A DNA stretch of 64,000 nt from Sphingorhabdus sp. M41 (GCF_001586275.1 NZ_CP014545.1:682001-746000); one strand, 5' to 3'; positions 44,414-52,824 are shown, counted from the stretch's first letter. The notes: generated by a model not told the origin, from the letters alone. A program made the numbers and translations.

Positions 44414-45087
44414 GTAAGCGTAAATGGTGGTCTGAGCGAGCCGATGCGTGGTGGTGCAGTGGGTTTTCGAAGGTCAATATTGCAACGTCCACGGTCTGAA
44501 ACGTGCAACGTTCGCGCGCTGGCTGAACATGCTGACCGACTCAAAAATGGCTAAGATGCGTGTCGAGCGCGCGGCTTTGGAGCGTAAGCGAGCGGTCACC
44601 AAAAGGGTAGGAAGCTGACCACCGACCGACGCAATCGGGCAGCGCAGTCGTTCTGGGCGATGCATTTGGAAGCCTTGAACTGGAGCGGAATGAGCTCAAA
44701 AATTATGCGCTAGCGCTTCGAATTTCCCAGCTCAGCCTGCGCAGATGGCGCGATCTGATTGCCGACGAGGAGCTCGTGATCGACTGGCGCGCGCAGCTTC
44801 ATGGCAGCGCGCGACCGCAAATAAGCACTGGTGCTAGCAGCGCTGCTAACGGTGATGCTGCCGGTTACGGCTTAACAGAGGCGCTGACGGGCGGCGCGCG
44901 CTCGGCAGGCCCGCGCAGCTTCACCGACGAAGAACAGCGCATGATCGTGCTCTAATCCGAGGTGCCTGGCGCGACGGTGGCGGAGGTGTGTAGGCGTCAT
45001 AATATCGTCACCAGCATGTTGTTCCGCTGGCAGGTACGGCTGGCCGCGCAACACAGGCAGCAACAATCGTCTTGGGCGGTTTGTTGA
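44414..45087 (+). mobile_element. IS66-family remnant
   Basis: The terminus GTAAGCGTAAATGGTGGTC at 44414 has the GTAA end and the GTAAGCG start typical of IS66-family inverted repeats. It is followed by degraded accessory-gene sequence. The DDE transposase gene and a right end are missing, so the element is dead. Confidence 0.6.
44440..45087 (+). pseudogene. IS66 accessory transposase gene (tnpA-like), broken
   Basis: Translation in pieces gives family-like text: EGQYCNVHGLKRATFARWL (44470 region), then LTTDRRNRAAQSFWAMHLEA in another frame from 44615, then NYALALRISQLSLRRWRD after a one-base shift in the A-run at 44697-44702, then RSFTDEEQRMIVL ending in an in-frame TAA at 44953-44955, followed by SEVPGATVAEVCRRHNIVTS and SMLFRWQVRLAAQ up to TGA 45085-45087. 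At least two frameshifts and one nonsense codon make it non-functional. Confidence 0.68.
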
Positions 45088-45196
45088 TTGCTAGCCGTAA
45101 TATTTAGCATGATAATAAAGCAGGCCATCCAGTAGAAATTGATTGTCGCCCTTCCTATATCGTTGGGAACTTCAACTATAGGAAAGGTAATCCAGA

Positions 45197-45439
45197 ATGG
45201 CTGACTATCATATTTCCAAAGATGCTGATGGCTGGAAAGCAATGAAGGCTGGCGGCGAGAAAGCCTCGGCCCGCGCATCGACCAAGGCTGAAATTCAGGC
45301 GCGAGCCAAAGAACTGGCGACAAATTCTGGCGGGGGTGAGGTGAGAGAACATGCCTCGCGTGATGGCTCGGTGCATAAGCGTGGGCAAATCATTGATAGC
45401 GACACCCATGGTAAAACTGATCCACGCGGGAATGGCTAA
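45197..45439 (+). CDS. DUF2188 domain protein
   Basis: 80 residues. The pattern YHISKDADGWKAMKAGGEKA, SARASTKAEIQARAKELA, VREHASRDGSVHKRGQI matches the DUF2188 beta-alpha-beta repeat family of small soluble proteins. Function unknown; members are often stress-associated. AGGAAAGG precedes the ATG by about 10 bases. It is isolated from the defence operon by the IS66 remnant. Confidence 0.85.
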   Translation: MADYHISKDADGWKAMKAGGEKASARASTKAEIQARAKELATNSGGGEVREHASRDGSVHKRGQIIDSDTHGKTDPRGNG

Positions 45440-45696
45440 CTCTTCGCAAAGATCATCATCTCGAAAAGAACGGCACTATAGCCAATCCAGTCTGGCTGAT
45501 GGGGTGTATGTCGCTTCAATCTGTTTATCAAAATAACCGTGAATCTCTGAAGGCTACGCCTCATAGTTTTGTCCAATGCCGCGCCTTTCTTGATGTAGGC
45601 CGCGTTGCTCGGCAAGCTCTGCCTGTATCATATGGCGCCGTTGCTCACGATCCCGCACGAGGCAACGATAGACGTTATCTTACAATTGAATGTCGG
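45440..45696. other. Short intergenic stretch between convergent island genes
   Basis: One open frame (45499-45708, plus strand) exists, but it has no ribosome binding site or family resemblance and overlaps the nucleotidyltransferase-HEPN gene. Nothing else seen. Confidence 0.4.
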
Positions 45697-46626
45697 CTAT
45701 TCCGCTGACAGAACTTCATTCTCTAATGCAGAAATTCGCTCCAAGCATATCGTGTGAACCACGCGACCGAGTTCCTCGATCTGCTCGCCCAGCCAAGTCA
45801 GTTCTTCCTCGCTGATGCGGTAATGCTTCGAGTATCGCGCCTTCACATATGCTTCCTTGAGCTTCTCGAACCGTGCCCGGTCCGCACGAAGTTCGCGCGG
45901 CCAGCAATCGACAAGGCGCATATCTAGACGCTCCGCCTGCGTTCTCAGGAAACCAAGATTGTGAACATGCGGTGTGTAGAACGTGCAGACCAGTAATACA
46001 CAGTGGTAAAGCGTTTCGGCTGTCTGGTGCAATTCAAACGCTGCGTGTTTATATAACCCTTCAGCGATTGCAAAATTCGCAATTTTTTGTCGCCCACCGG
46101 CCGCAGGAAACCACTCCTCAAAATACTCCTTGGCCATCGCCAGCGCCTGCTCGGGTGTCTTTGGTTTGGGAACGTGCAGTTGGCGGCCATCGGCCTCATA
46201 AAGCGCAATGCCGTCCTTTGCGACGTCCATGAAGAAGTAGCGGCCATGAGCCAGGCCATCATTCACTTCTCCGAGTGTATGGACGATGAAGTTGACCGGC
46301 GTGCGCAGCGTCTTGTCGATGGCCAGTTCGCGCATCAACCGGTTGTCCAGCTTGAGCCAGTAGTCGACCTTGTCGGTCAGGCGCTTATCATTGACGATGA
46401 TGAGGATATCGAAGTCGGAGCGATAGCCTTTGGCCGTGTGCGGCTCGTCGACCCAGCCTCCGCGAGCGTAGCTTCCATAGAGGATGATCTTCTCGATCTT
46501 CCCCTTCTTCTTCCACTCATGCTTTGCAAGCGCCAGCGCGTCTTCGAACTCTTCGAAGATTATCGCCTTCACGCGCTCGATCTCGCGCTGCTTGGCTGCC
46601 GGAAGATGATCAAGTGTCGTCTGCAT
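45697..46626 (-). CDS. Nucleotidyltransferase-HEPN fusion protein
   Basis: 309 residues from ATG 46626, supported by GGAGGT five bases upstream; a longer start at 46665 is less likely. The N-terminal domain has the polymerase-beta-type motif ILYGSYARGGW with the aspartate pair in YRSDFDILIIV. The C-terminal domain is HEPN-like: FAIAEGLYKHAAFELHQTAE and YVKARYSKHYRISEEEL. A strict R-x4-6-H RNase motif is not evident. Separate MNT and HEPN proteins form toxin-antitoxin pairs (AMPylating antitoxin, RNase toxin); here both are on one chain, a known arrangement of unclear role. Confidence 0.85.
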   Translation of the reverse strand: MQTTLDHLPAAKQREIERVKAIIFEEFEDALALAKHEWKKKGKIEKIILYGSYARGGWVDEPHTAKGYRSDFDILIIVNDKRLTDKVDYWLKLDNRLMRELAIDKTLRTPVNFIVHTLGEVNDGLAHGRYFFMDVAKDGIALYEADGRQLHVPKPKTPEQALAMAKEYFEEWFPAAGGRQKIANFAIAEGLYKHAAFELHQTAETLYHCVLLVCTFYTPHVHNLGFLRTQAERLDMRLVDCWPRELRADRARFEKLKEAYVKARYSKHYRISEEELTWLGEQIEELGRVVHTICLERISALENEVLSAE

Positions 46627-46741
46627 AATTACCTCCACCCTGAAAGGTCTTTCGCTTATTGGCAAGCCAGATCATACGATTACGCTGCCCTCGGCCGTGT
46701 CTATACCAAGAAATGGGGATGGTACGCGAAAGCCACAGTAA

Positions 46742-48031
46742 TCACGCTACGGCGCGCAACGATGCGAGCGTTCGCGCCTGTTTGACTTCGCGCACGCTTT
46801 GCAGTTCTCCACCGGCTAAAAGCCGAGCAATCTCGGCTGACACCTGATCGGCAGCAATGACCAGCGCGGTGTCGAGATGGACATATCGTTGCGTAACTCC
46901 GCGCGGGGCGTGGCCCAGAAGACCGGAGATGGTTAGTTCGCTAAAACCTAGCGATGCCGCCAAGCTGGCAAAGCTGTGGCGTAACGTGTGAGGTGTCACT
47001 TCCTCTAGGCCAGCTCGCGCGCAAACACGGTCGAGCACGCGGACTACGCCAATGAAATGCCCGTCACCCCAATCGGCGGGGAACACAAACGGTGAATGAC
47101 TGCGCTGCGCCTGCTTTTCGAGAACCGTCATCGCGTCATCGCCAGCAACGCGCATTTGCGGCCCCGACTTTGTATCGGGGAACCGAACGAGATTGTCGTC
47201 GGGCTGAACCCATTCCTTTCGCATCGCCAGAACCTCCATGCGCCGGAACCCGGTGAGCAACATGACGCGGATTGCGGCAAGAGCGGTCGGATGCTCGCCC
47301 TCGCTCCCCATCTGCGTCATCAGTTTGCCCAGGTGCCGGATTTCGCCAGCGTTCAGATGGCGCTTTAGTTTCTGGGAAGCCATGATCCGCACGCCCGCTG
47401 CCGGGCTAACCTCGATAAGCCCAAGGCGGCGGGCGTGATTGAGAAGACTTCGCAAGGTGCTGATCGAACGCGATGCAACGCCTATCCCGCCTGCTGTCCG
47501 CCCACCTCTCCCGACTTTGCGAGCCTTGGCCGTGCGTCCAGCGGCGATATCGCCCTGTAAACGTTCAATGTCGGCGAGCTTAAGCTGGCTGACCACGCGG
47601 TTTCCAATTAGCGGCTTGATATGAAGGTCGATCCGGCTGCGGTCACCGGAGATTGTTGATGCTTTGATGGGCCGACGGTTACGCCCGATTAGCCGTCCAG
47701 CCTCGGCTTCGGTCAGATACCAGTCGCAAATTGCCGAGATCGTCCAACCCTGTTTGATGGCATGACGTTCTGCCGATGGGTCTGCGCCATCGATGACGCT
47801 CGCCAGCTTCTTCTTTGCGTGGTCGCGTGCCTGCTCGACGGTTAGGGCGCCATATTGGCCGATGACGCAGCGGCGGGTGCGTCCTTCGAGATTACGATAT
47901 TGAATGATGAATGAGCGTGTGCCGCTGGGTTTGATGCGAACGCCAAATCCTTTGAGTTCGCTATCCCACAAAAAGTTGTCGCGGGGGCCGGGCTTTGCAG
48001 CGTCGATTATGCGCTTGGTCAATCGGGGCAT
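46742..48031 (-). CDS. Tyrosine-type integrase (P4-like) of the island
   Basis: 429 residues from ATG 48031 (MPRLTKRIIDAAKPGPRDN), with AAGGAA about nine bases upstream; a longer reading to 48208 runs into att-site DNA. The N-terminal arm-binding domain (FLWDSELKGFGVRIKPSGTR, FIIQYRNLEGRTRR) is DUF4102-like. The catalytic residues are present: Arg in LLTGFRRMEVL, HTLRHSF, LLGHAPRG and the nucleophile Tyr in TQRYVHLD. It is the probable recombinase for the tRNA-Gly site and is adjacent to attR. Apparently intact, so the island could still excise. Confidence 0.92.
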   Translation of the reverse strand: MPRLTKRIIDAAKPGPRDNFLWDSELKGFGVRIKPSGTRSFIIQYRNLEGRTRRCVIGQYGALTVEQARDHAKKKLASVIDGADPSAERHAIKQGWTISAICDWYLTEAEAGRLIGRNRRPIKASTISGDRSRIDLHIKPLIGNRVVSQLKLADIERLQGDIAAGRTAKARKVGRGGRTAGGIGVASRSISTLRSLLNHARRLGLIEVSPAAGVRIMASQKLKRHLNAGEIRHLGKLMTQMGSEGEHPTALAAIRVMLLTGFRRMEVLAMRKEWVQPDDNLVRFPDTKSGPQMRVAGDDAMTVLEKQAQRSHSPFVFPADWGDGHFIGVVRVLDRVCARAGLEEVTPHTLRHSFASLAASLGFSELTISGLLGHAPRGVTQRYVHLDTALVIAADQVSAEIARLLAGGELQSVREVKQARTLASLRAVA

Positions 48032-48105
48032 GTAAAATTCCTTGGGGGTTAGAGTAAAATCCTCTCTGGTTTTGTGACTGGGCTGGCGGCGCACGCGCGC
48101 CAAAT

Positions 48106-48155
48106 CTGCTTCCCCACGCAGGTGCAGCATAAGCGGGGAAGCAGGGGGGAAGCAG
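48106..48155. repeat. Inverted repeat cluster near the right island end
   Basis: CTGCTTCCCC (48106-48115) is followed by inverted GGGGAAGCAG (48135-48144) and GGGGAAGCAG again (48146-48155). The same motif pair occurs at 33213-33260 near the left end. Candidate arm-type sites for the integrase. Confidence 0.55.
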
Positions 48156-48285
48156 TTGGCGGAAAACCGCGGCAAATCGTAGCGTAGCCGATTCGGGTTT
48201 TCGGTCAATATAAGCTATTGAATAGTAGTGGTATTTCGTGGTTTTAGAAACATCGGGAAACTGTAGCGAAAACGACCAGAACCCG

Positions 48286-48337
48286 TTGCCAAGGTTGGGG
48301 TCGAGAGTTCGAATCTCTTCGCCCGCTCCAGTTTTTC
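48286..48337 (+). repeat. Right attachment repeat (attR), displaced tRNA-Gly 3' end
   Basis: 52 bases identical to the left repeat at 33118-33169, with no acceptor or D-arm before it, so this copy is not a functional tRNA. Confidence 0.93.
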
Positions 48338-48345
48338 GGTTAAAA

Positions 48346-48368
48346 GCAAACATGCGGCGCATGTTTGC
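48346..48368 (+). terminator. Perfect 10-bp hairpin after attR
   Basis: GCAAACATGC and GCATGTTTGC pair across a GGC loop, nine bases after attR. Before island insertion this lay just downstream of tRNA-Gly and may have been its transcript terminator. No strong T-run follows (CCCGAAAAACT). Confidence 0.45.
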
Positions 48369-48370
48369 CC

Positions 48371-48519
48371 GAAAAACTCCCGACCGCGAGGGAGGGTGGC
48401 TTGCCCAAATGTACCTCAGCACTATCACCCTGCGAGTTTCCTGCTTCCTAGCGAATGAATCAATCCGGCGGATTGTCATCCGGAAAACTCCCAAGCGCAG
48501 GCGCAGGGTGGCTTGCCCA
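48371..48519. repeat. Pair of 37-bp imperfect direct repeats
   Basis: Copies at 48371-48407 and 48483-48519 begin GAAAA(A)CTCCC and both end GGGTGGCTTGCCCA; the middle ten bases differ. Only two copies, so not a CRISPR array. Confidence 0.5.
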
Positions 48520-48738
48520 CATATTCACACGCACGCACCGTTCCAGAGAATTCCCTCTTCCCTGGAAATGTCGACGGCATTGCCGATCGCCTGAACGAAT
48601 CAGCTCCCTGCGGGCGGAGAGCACTGGGCCTCGAATCGATGGAACAGGGCGCCGATTATGAAGCCGAAATCCGGAACAGTCCCGGGATGGTTACGCCTTT
48701 CACCATAATATCATCGGCGCACCACTCGTCGGCAGCAA

Positions 48739-49005
48739 CTATTGTGGCCACATGTCGAGAGCGGCAATCAAGCTGTCGGCATCATTGGTATCTGCATGCG
48801 CGTCCGCCAGTTCGTATCGAAAAGAAACGGCAATGGAAGCCACCAGTTTCGCGTCCTTATGCAAATCAGCGGCAACAGTCCTGTCACCCGCAGCAGCACG
48901 CTCGAACGCCTGTTCGCGCAGCCTTGCAGCTTCAGTGATCAAGCCGGAAACATAATTGGTCATGTCTCTGGCCGACTGAGGAGTAATTCGTAGGGGACGT
49001 GCCAT
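48739..49005 (-). CDS. Small hypothetical protein
   Basis: 88 residues from ATG 49005 (MARPLRITPQSARDMTNYVS); an ATG at 49050 would add 15. Mostly helical (LITEAARLREQAFERAAAGD, AADLHKDAKLVASIAVSFRY). No family recognised. Coding is plausible from composition only. Confidence 0.42.
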   Translation of the reverse strand: MARPLRITPQSARDMTNYVSGLITEAARLREQAFERAAAGDRTVAADLHKDAKLVASIAVSFRYELADAHADTNDADSLIAALDMWPQ

Positions 49006-49122
49006 GGCGCACCTATAATCCCGGTGGTTCAGCTCGTCTACCCTTGCCATACAAGGTGGAAAACCCGAGGAAAATGGTCCGCATAATATGGCTGAAGAGC
49101 AGGAAGCGAGTCGCCGCCCGGA

Positions 49123-49935
49123 TCATTTGCAGCGCAGGGTCAATATATCCGTCACCAGTTCCAGATCGCTCGGCTTGTCCACATCGATCGCCGCTTCCGC
49201 GATCGGCAATATGATAGGCTCGGCCTGCAGCTTCATGCGCTCGCCCGCCTGAGTCATGGCATCCTTGAAACCGATCGTCCGGCTCAGTGCGCGCAGCAGC
49301 AGCCATGGGCCGAAATGGGCGAAGATTTTCCAGCCCTTCTTGCGGTCCTTTTCGATCGCCGACCAGAAAGCCACCGCTGGCTTGGCTGCCTCATTGTGCA
49401 AAGCGAAGAGATTGGCACCGCTATAGGCACCGCCGCGGAATTTCAGCCAGGTGCGGCGGGCATCGGGATAAGCGGCGAGCATGGTCTGGCGCTCGACCAC
49501 GCCGACCGCGACATCCTGCCCATTATGCCCCTGAAAGAAACAGTCGAGTATCTCTCCGGTCAGCAGCGCATTGTCGGCCGTGGTCACCAGTACCGGCCAT
49601 GGCGCGATATCACTGCCGATCACGCCGTGGATGCTGGTCGCGATGCCGTCGTTTGATTCGACGAAGGCAATGCCCTCATGTTCTGCCAGATCCGGACTTA
49701 GGCCCGCCTTCAGATGTTCGGGCGACTGGGCCATGACAACGATCCTGCCAATATGAGGCGAGCCGATCAGCGCGCGCGCCACACGTTCGAGCATGGTCTG
49801 GCCTGCTATCGGGATCAGCGCCTTATATTTGACGTTGCAGTAAGCCGCCATCGGGTCGCCCTCGGGTCGCTGGCCAGCCAGGATGATCGCCGTCCACGGC
49901 GGCTGCTGGTTGGGTCTGGCATCATCGGCGGACAT
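49123..49935 (-). CDS. MobA-like nucleotidyltransferase family protein
   Basis: 270 residues. The GT-A/NTP-transferase start is WTAIILAGQRPEGDPMAAYC, with KALIPIAGQTMLERVARAL, and the metal-binding aspartate in VLVTTADNALLTGEILDCF. The glycine-rich GGxGxR loop is degenerate. It may make an activated sugar or polyol nucleotide. It is divergent from the CDP-glycerol-transferase-like gene at 50189, and both may serve a surface polymer. Confidence 0.78.
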   Translation of the reverse strand: MSADDARPNQQPPWTAIILAGQRPEGDPMAAYCNVKYKALIPIAGQTMLERVARALIGSPHIGRIVVMAQSPEHLKAGLSPDLAEHEGIAFVESNDGIATSIHGVIGSDIAPWPVLVTTADNALLTGEILDCFFQGHNGQDVAVGVVERQTMLAAYPDARRTWLKFRGGAYSGANLFALHNEAAKPAVAFWSAIEKDRKKGWKIFAHFGPWLLLRALSRTIGFKDAMTQAGERMKLQAEPIILPIAEAAIDVDKPSDLELVTDILTLRCK

Positions 49936-50188
49936 ATCGGGGGGTACTAACAGGGGTCATGGGCGTCCTTGTAATTTTTCAGCGCGACCGGCGGGGACCG
50001 TCTGCGCTGGCTATATGTAGACGCAGCAAAGGCTTTTGCAAAGCAGGCCATGGCGCCGGTCATTTACCCGGGTCCCGACCGGGAGCCGGTAGACTTTCGC
50101 GCGAAATCTGTCCAAGGACGGGCAGCGCCGGATTTGGTTCGCCAGCGCCTTCAAGAGTAGATGAGGTCGGACATCCGATGGAAAAAAT

Positions 50189-51394
50189 ATGAGCTCCGAA
50201 TCATCAATCGATCCCCGGCGCATCGGCTTTCTGTTCAATCATGACGAATTGCATCAGGTAGCCCATATCGCGCCGATCATCTCCGCGCTGCAGCGGCAGG
50301 CACCGAGCGCGCGCGTCGAAGTCATCACTTCCAGCGACCGGCAGGCCGAAGCCGTTCGGCAATTTCTCGATCCTGCTTTGCCGACCCCCGCTTTCTGGTC
50401 GATCCGGCCCAATCGCTGGAGCCGGCTGGCCGAGAATCTGCTGGGCAAGATGGTGCCGCTCAACCGGCTGAGCAGCCTCAAGCGGAGTAGCGACCTGTTC
50501 CGCCATTTCGACGCGCTGGTGGTGCCGGAGACCACGACGACCTTTCTGAAGATAAACCGTTCATCGGACCGGACCAGGCTGATCTTCTTTCCCCATGGTG
50601 CCGGTGACCGCTCGATAGGTTTCTCGCCGGAAATAAGCCTGTTCGACTATGTGCTGTTGCCCGGCGAGAAAACCCGCGACCGGATGCTGGCAGCGGGCGT
50701 GATCCGCCCCGACAATCACCGCATCGTCGGCTATCCCAAATTCGAAGCTTATGCGAACCGGCCGCCGGTGAGGCTGTTCGACAATGACAAGCCGATCGTG
50801 CTCTATAACCCGCATTTCGATCCTTTGCTCTCGTCCTGGTTCCGCTTCGGCGAGCAGATTCTCGACTATTTCGCGCAGCAGAGTGACTATAATCTGATTT
50901 TCGCGCCGCATGTCATGCTGTTCCAGCGCAAGCTATTGGCTTCGGTCGAGCACCGGATGCTGAAATTCCGCCAGCGAATCGACCCGCATTATGCTGCGCT
51001 CGCCCATATCCATATCGACACCGGCAGCAGCAGCAGCGTCGACATGACCTATACCAATGCGGCCGATATCTATCTCGGCGATGTCAGCAGCCAGATATAC
51101 GAATTTATCCAGAAACCACGGCCGGCTATTTTCTTCAATTCCCATGAAGCCGACTGGCGGGGCAATCCCAATTATGACCATTGGAATTTCGGTCCCGTGC
51201 TGGATGATATCGCCGACCTCGGACCGACGCTGAAGGCGGTCTCGCCACTATCGGACTCCTATCGAGAGGCGCAGACCCGTGCCTTTGCTTATTCTTTCGA
51301 TATCGACGCTCAACAACTTCCGTCCCAACGCGCCGCCCTGGCGATAGCCGAATTTCTGGATCTGCAGCAGCGCGGCGAGCCGGCCACTATATAG
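50189..51394 (+). CDS. CDP-glycerol glycerophosphotransferase-like GT-B protein
   Basis: 401 residues. GT-B-like features: RIGFLFNHDELHQVAHIAPI at the start, LIFFPHGAGDRSIGFSPEIS, VLLPGEKTRDRMLAAGVI, PIVLYNPHFDP, HVMLFQRKL, and the donor-side TGSSSSVDMTYTNAADIYLG and DVSSQIYEFIQKPRP, which match the CDP-glycerol transferase family. It may transfer polyol phosphates to a surface glycan. The 3' end overlaps the convergent gene by 8 bases. Confidence 0.82.
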   Translation: MSSESSIDPRRIGFLFNHDELHQVAHIAPIISALQRQAPSARVEVITSSDRQAEAVRQFLDPALPTPAFWSIRPNRWSRLAENLLGKMVPLNRLSSLKRSSDLFRHFDALVVPETTTTFLKINRSSDRTRLIFFPHGAGDRSIGFSPEISLFDYVLLPGEKTRDRMLAAGVIRPDNHRIVGYPKFEAYANRPPVRLFDNDKPIVLYNPHFDPLLSSWFRFGEQILDYFAQQSDYNLIFAPHVMLFQRKLLASVEHRMLKFRQRIDPHYAALAHIHIDTGSSSSVDMTYTNAADIYLGDVSSQIYEFIQKPRPAIFFNSHEADWRGNPNYDHWNFGPVLDDIADLGPTLKAVSPLSDSYREAQTRAFAYSFDIDAQQLPSQRAALAIAEFLDLQQRGEPATI

Positions 51395-52541
51395 CGGTGG
51401 GTTCGATCGTCAGAAAGTCCCTGATCTCAGCCGAATTCGGTCCCAGGCTGATCGGGTTCCGGACCCCCGGCAGGACACAGATATCGAACAATTCAGTGAT
51501 CGCGCCCTCGAAGCGCAGCCATTGCGCGACCTCCCCGGTCGACTGCGAAACGATCTGCACGCCGCACCAGACGTCCTGATCCTTTTCCTTCAGCCGGTCG
51601 TCCAGCGCCAGCCCCTCGAAATGGCCCTTGCGGGGTTTCGACAGAGTGACGAAAACATGATCATTGTGAAACGCCAGGCCGCGTAAAAATCCGGGGAAAA
51701 AGGTCAGTGGCACGAAGCTGTGGTCAGCCGGATCCAGCCAGCCCAGCTCGCCGGTCCCCGAATTCAGCAGCCAGACCCGACCGTCATGAAAGCGCGGACT
51801 GTGCGGCATCGACAGGCCTTCGGCGATGATTGCATTGCTTTCCACATCGATGATCAGCCCGCCCTCGTCCCGCTGATCCCGCCACCCGTTGGCCACGTTC
51901 GAGCGAGCGGCGGCGCTGACATATTTCGGCCGGCCGTTAACCATCGCCAGTCCATTGAGATGGCAGCGGTCTTCCGCGATAATTTCGCTGATGAATGCGG
52001 GCTTCCAGACCGGCTTGAAACTGTGGGTCAGGCTGGGTTCGCACAGGCAGTTGAAGCGGGTGTTGACGAAGACGATCCTGCCATTTTCCTGAATGCCGAT
52101 TTCGTGGATGTCGACATTGCCGGTGGTCTGCAAGTTGCGCGGCACATAGACCTTGTCATGCACCTGATTGGCCGTCTGACCGGACATCAGAACATTTTCC
52201 ATGCGGACGATCTGGGTCAGCGTGCCGAGATAGATCCGGCTGGCATCGCCAGTCAGACCCATAGCCTGCGGATAGACGGCTTCATGCAGCGCCAGTTTTT
52301 CGTCGATGCCATGACCGATCAGATAGAGCCGCCCGGTCTGGTAGGAGGTAAAGCCGATGGAAATATCTTGGTTCGCCAGAAAGGACGGAAGTCCGGGCGA
52401 GAAACTGATTTCTATATTGCCCACGTCGGCAGCTGCGGTCTGACCGGCATCGCTGGGCGTATGTCTGCTTTCGGGAGCTAGGGTCTGCGCGCCACCCGCA
52501 TCTGGCTTGTCGTCGCTCACAATATCGCTCCTGCTAGGCAT
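51387..52541 (-). CDS. TIGR03032-family protein (DUF4915-like)
   Basis: 384 residues. Blocks typical of this family: LPSFLANQDISIGFTSYQTG, VDIHEIGIQENGRIVFVNTR, FNCLCEPS, CHLNGLAMVNGRPKYVSAAA and LSMPHSPRFHDGRVWLLNSG. Repeated beta-strand segments suggest a propeller fold. Members are often found with TPR and glycosyltransferase genes, but function is unknown. It faces the gene at 50189 tail to tail. Confidence 0.8.
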   Translation of the reverse strand: MPSRSDIVSDDKPDAGGAQTLAPESRHTPSDAGQTAAADVGNIEISFSPGLPSFLANQDISIGFTSYQTGRLYLIGHGIDEKLALHEAVYPQAMGLTGDASRIYLGTLTQIVRMENVLMSGQTANQVHDKVYVPRNLQTTGNVDIHEIGIQENGRIVFVNTRFNCLCEPSLTHSFKPVWKPAFISEIIAEDRCHLNGLAMVNGRPKYVSAAARSNVANGWRDQRDEGGLIIDVESNAIIAEGLSMPHSPRFHDGRVWLLNSGTGELGWLDPADHSFVPLTFFPGFLRGLAFHNDHVFVTLSKPRKGHFEGLALDDRLKEKDQDVWCGVQIVSQSTGEVAQWLRFEGAITELFDICVLPGVRNPISLGPNSAEIRDFLTIEPTAI

Positions 52542-52641
52542 CAGGCCTCGATCAGCGATCTTTCCATAAAAGCTCGGTGGCGCAAAGACTTAAATGTGGA
52601 CGGCTGGCGGTTGTATAGCCCAAAACCTCGCGCCTCGGCGG

Positions 52642-52824
52642 CTAAAAGTCGACAGCGATACCCTTGTGCTCCCAATCTCCATAGCGAGTGGGGCCGTTTT
52701 TCTCGCCAATCTCTGCCGCCTTTTCGATCGGATCGGGTTCCGGCACCGGTTTGTTCGGGGAGAGATGCGCTGGCGCCTTGACATGGGCCGGTCGCTCACC
52801 GGGTTTTCTATTGCTTTCGGTCAT
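52642..52824 (-). CDS. DUF1674 protein (succinate dehydrogenase assembly factor 4 family)
   Basis: 60 residues. The conserved C terminus [23 protein letters not shown] is diagnostic of DUF1674/SDHAF4. The mitochondrial homologue assists flavinated SdhA in complex II assembly. It is divergent from htpX. Confidence 0.88.
   Translation of the reverse strand: MTESNRKPGERPAHVKAPAHLSPNKPVPEPDPIEKAAEIGEKNGPTRYGDWEHKGIAVDF

Larger units (their letters stand above)
33118..48337. mobile_element. tRNA-Gly-integrated genomic island carrying an Ssp-type phosphorothioation locus
   Basis: The element is bounded by 52-bp perfect direct repeats (33118-33169 and 48286-48337). Unit length between equivalent bases is 15,168 bp. 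The left copy is part of the intact tRNA; the right copy is the displaced tRNA 3' end. The integrase gene lies at the right end, transcribed inwards. The interior is visibly more AT-rich with different codon use from the flanks and holds defence-like cargo plus an IS66 remnant. Both ends contain a matching inverted-repeat motif. No conjugation or replication genes are visible, so it is probably a non-self-transmissible integrative element. Confidence 0.9.
48338..48738. other. Post-island gap with two diverged direct repeats
   Basis: No convincing gene. Two 37-base imperfect copies (48371-48407 and 48483-48519, 112 bases apart) share ACTCCC at the left and AGGGTGGCTTGCCCA at the right. Between them AATCCGGCGGATT forms a small hairpin. 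The rest looks like decayed coding DNA. Confidence 0.45.

Noticed and set aside
45140-45196. EcfG-type general stress promoter upstream of the DUF2188 gene
   Set aside because: A GGAAC-like -35 is present, but no matching CGTT -10 was found at the expected 16-17 base spacing.
45499-45708. 69-residue plus-strand frame in the island
   Set aside because: No ribosome binding site or family resemblance, and it overlaps the end of the nucleotidyltransferase-HEPN gene.
48371-48519. Possible CRISPR-like repeats
   Set aside because: Only two imperfect copies, spacing of 112 bases, and no cas genes nearby.
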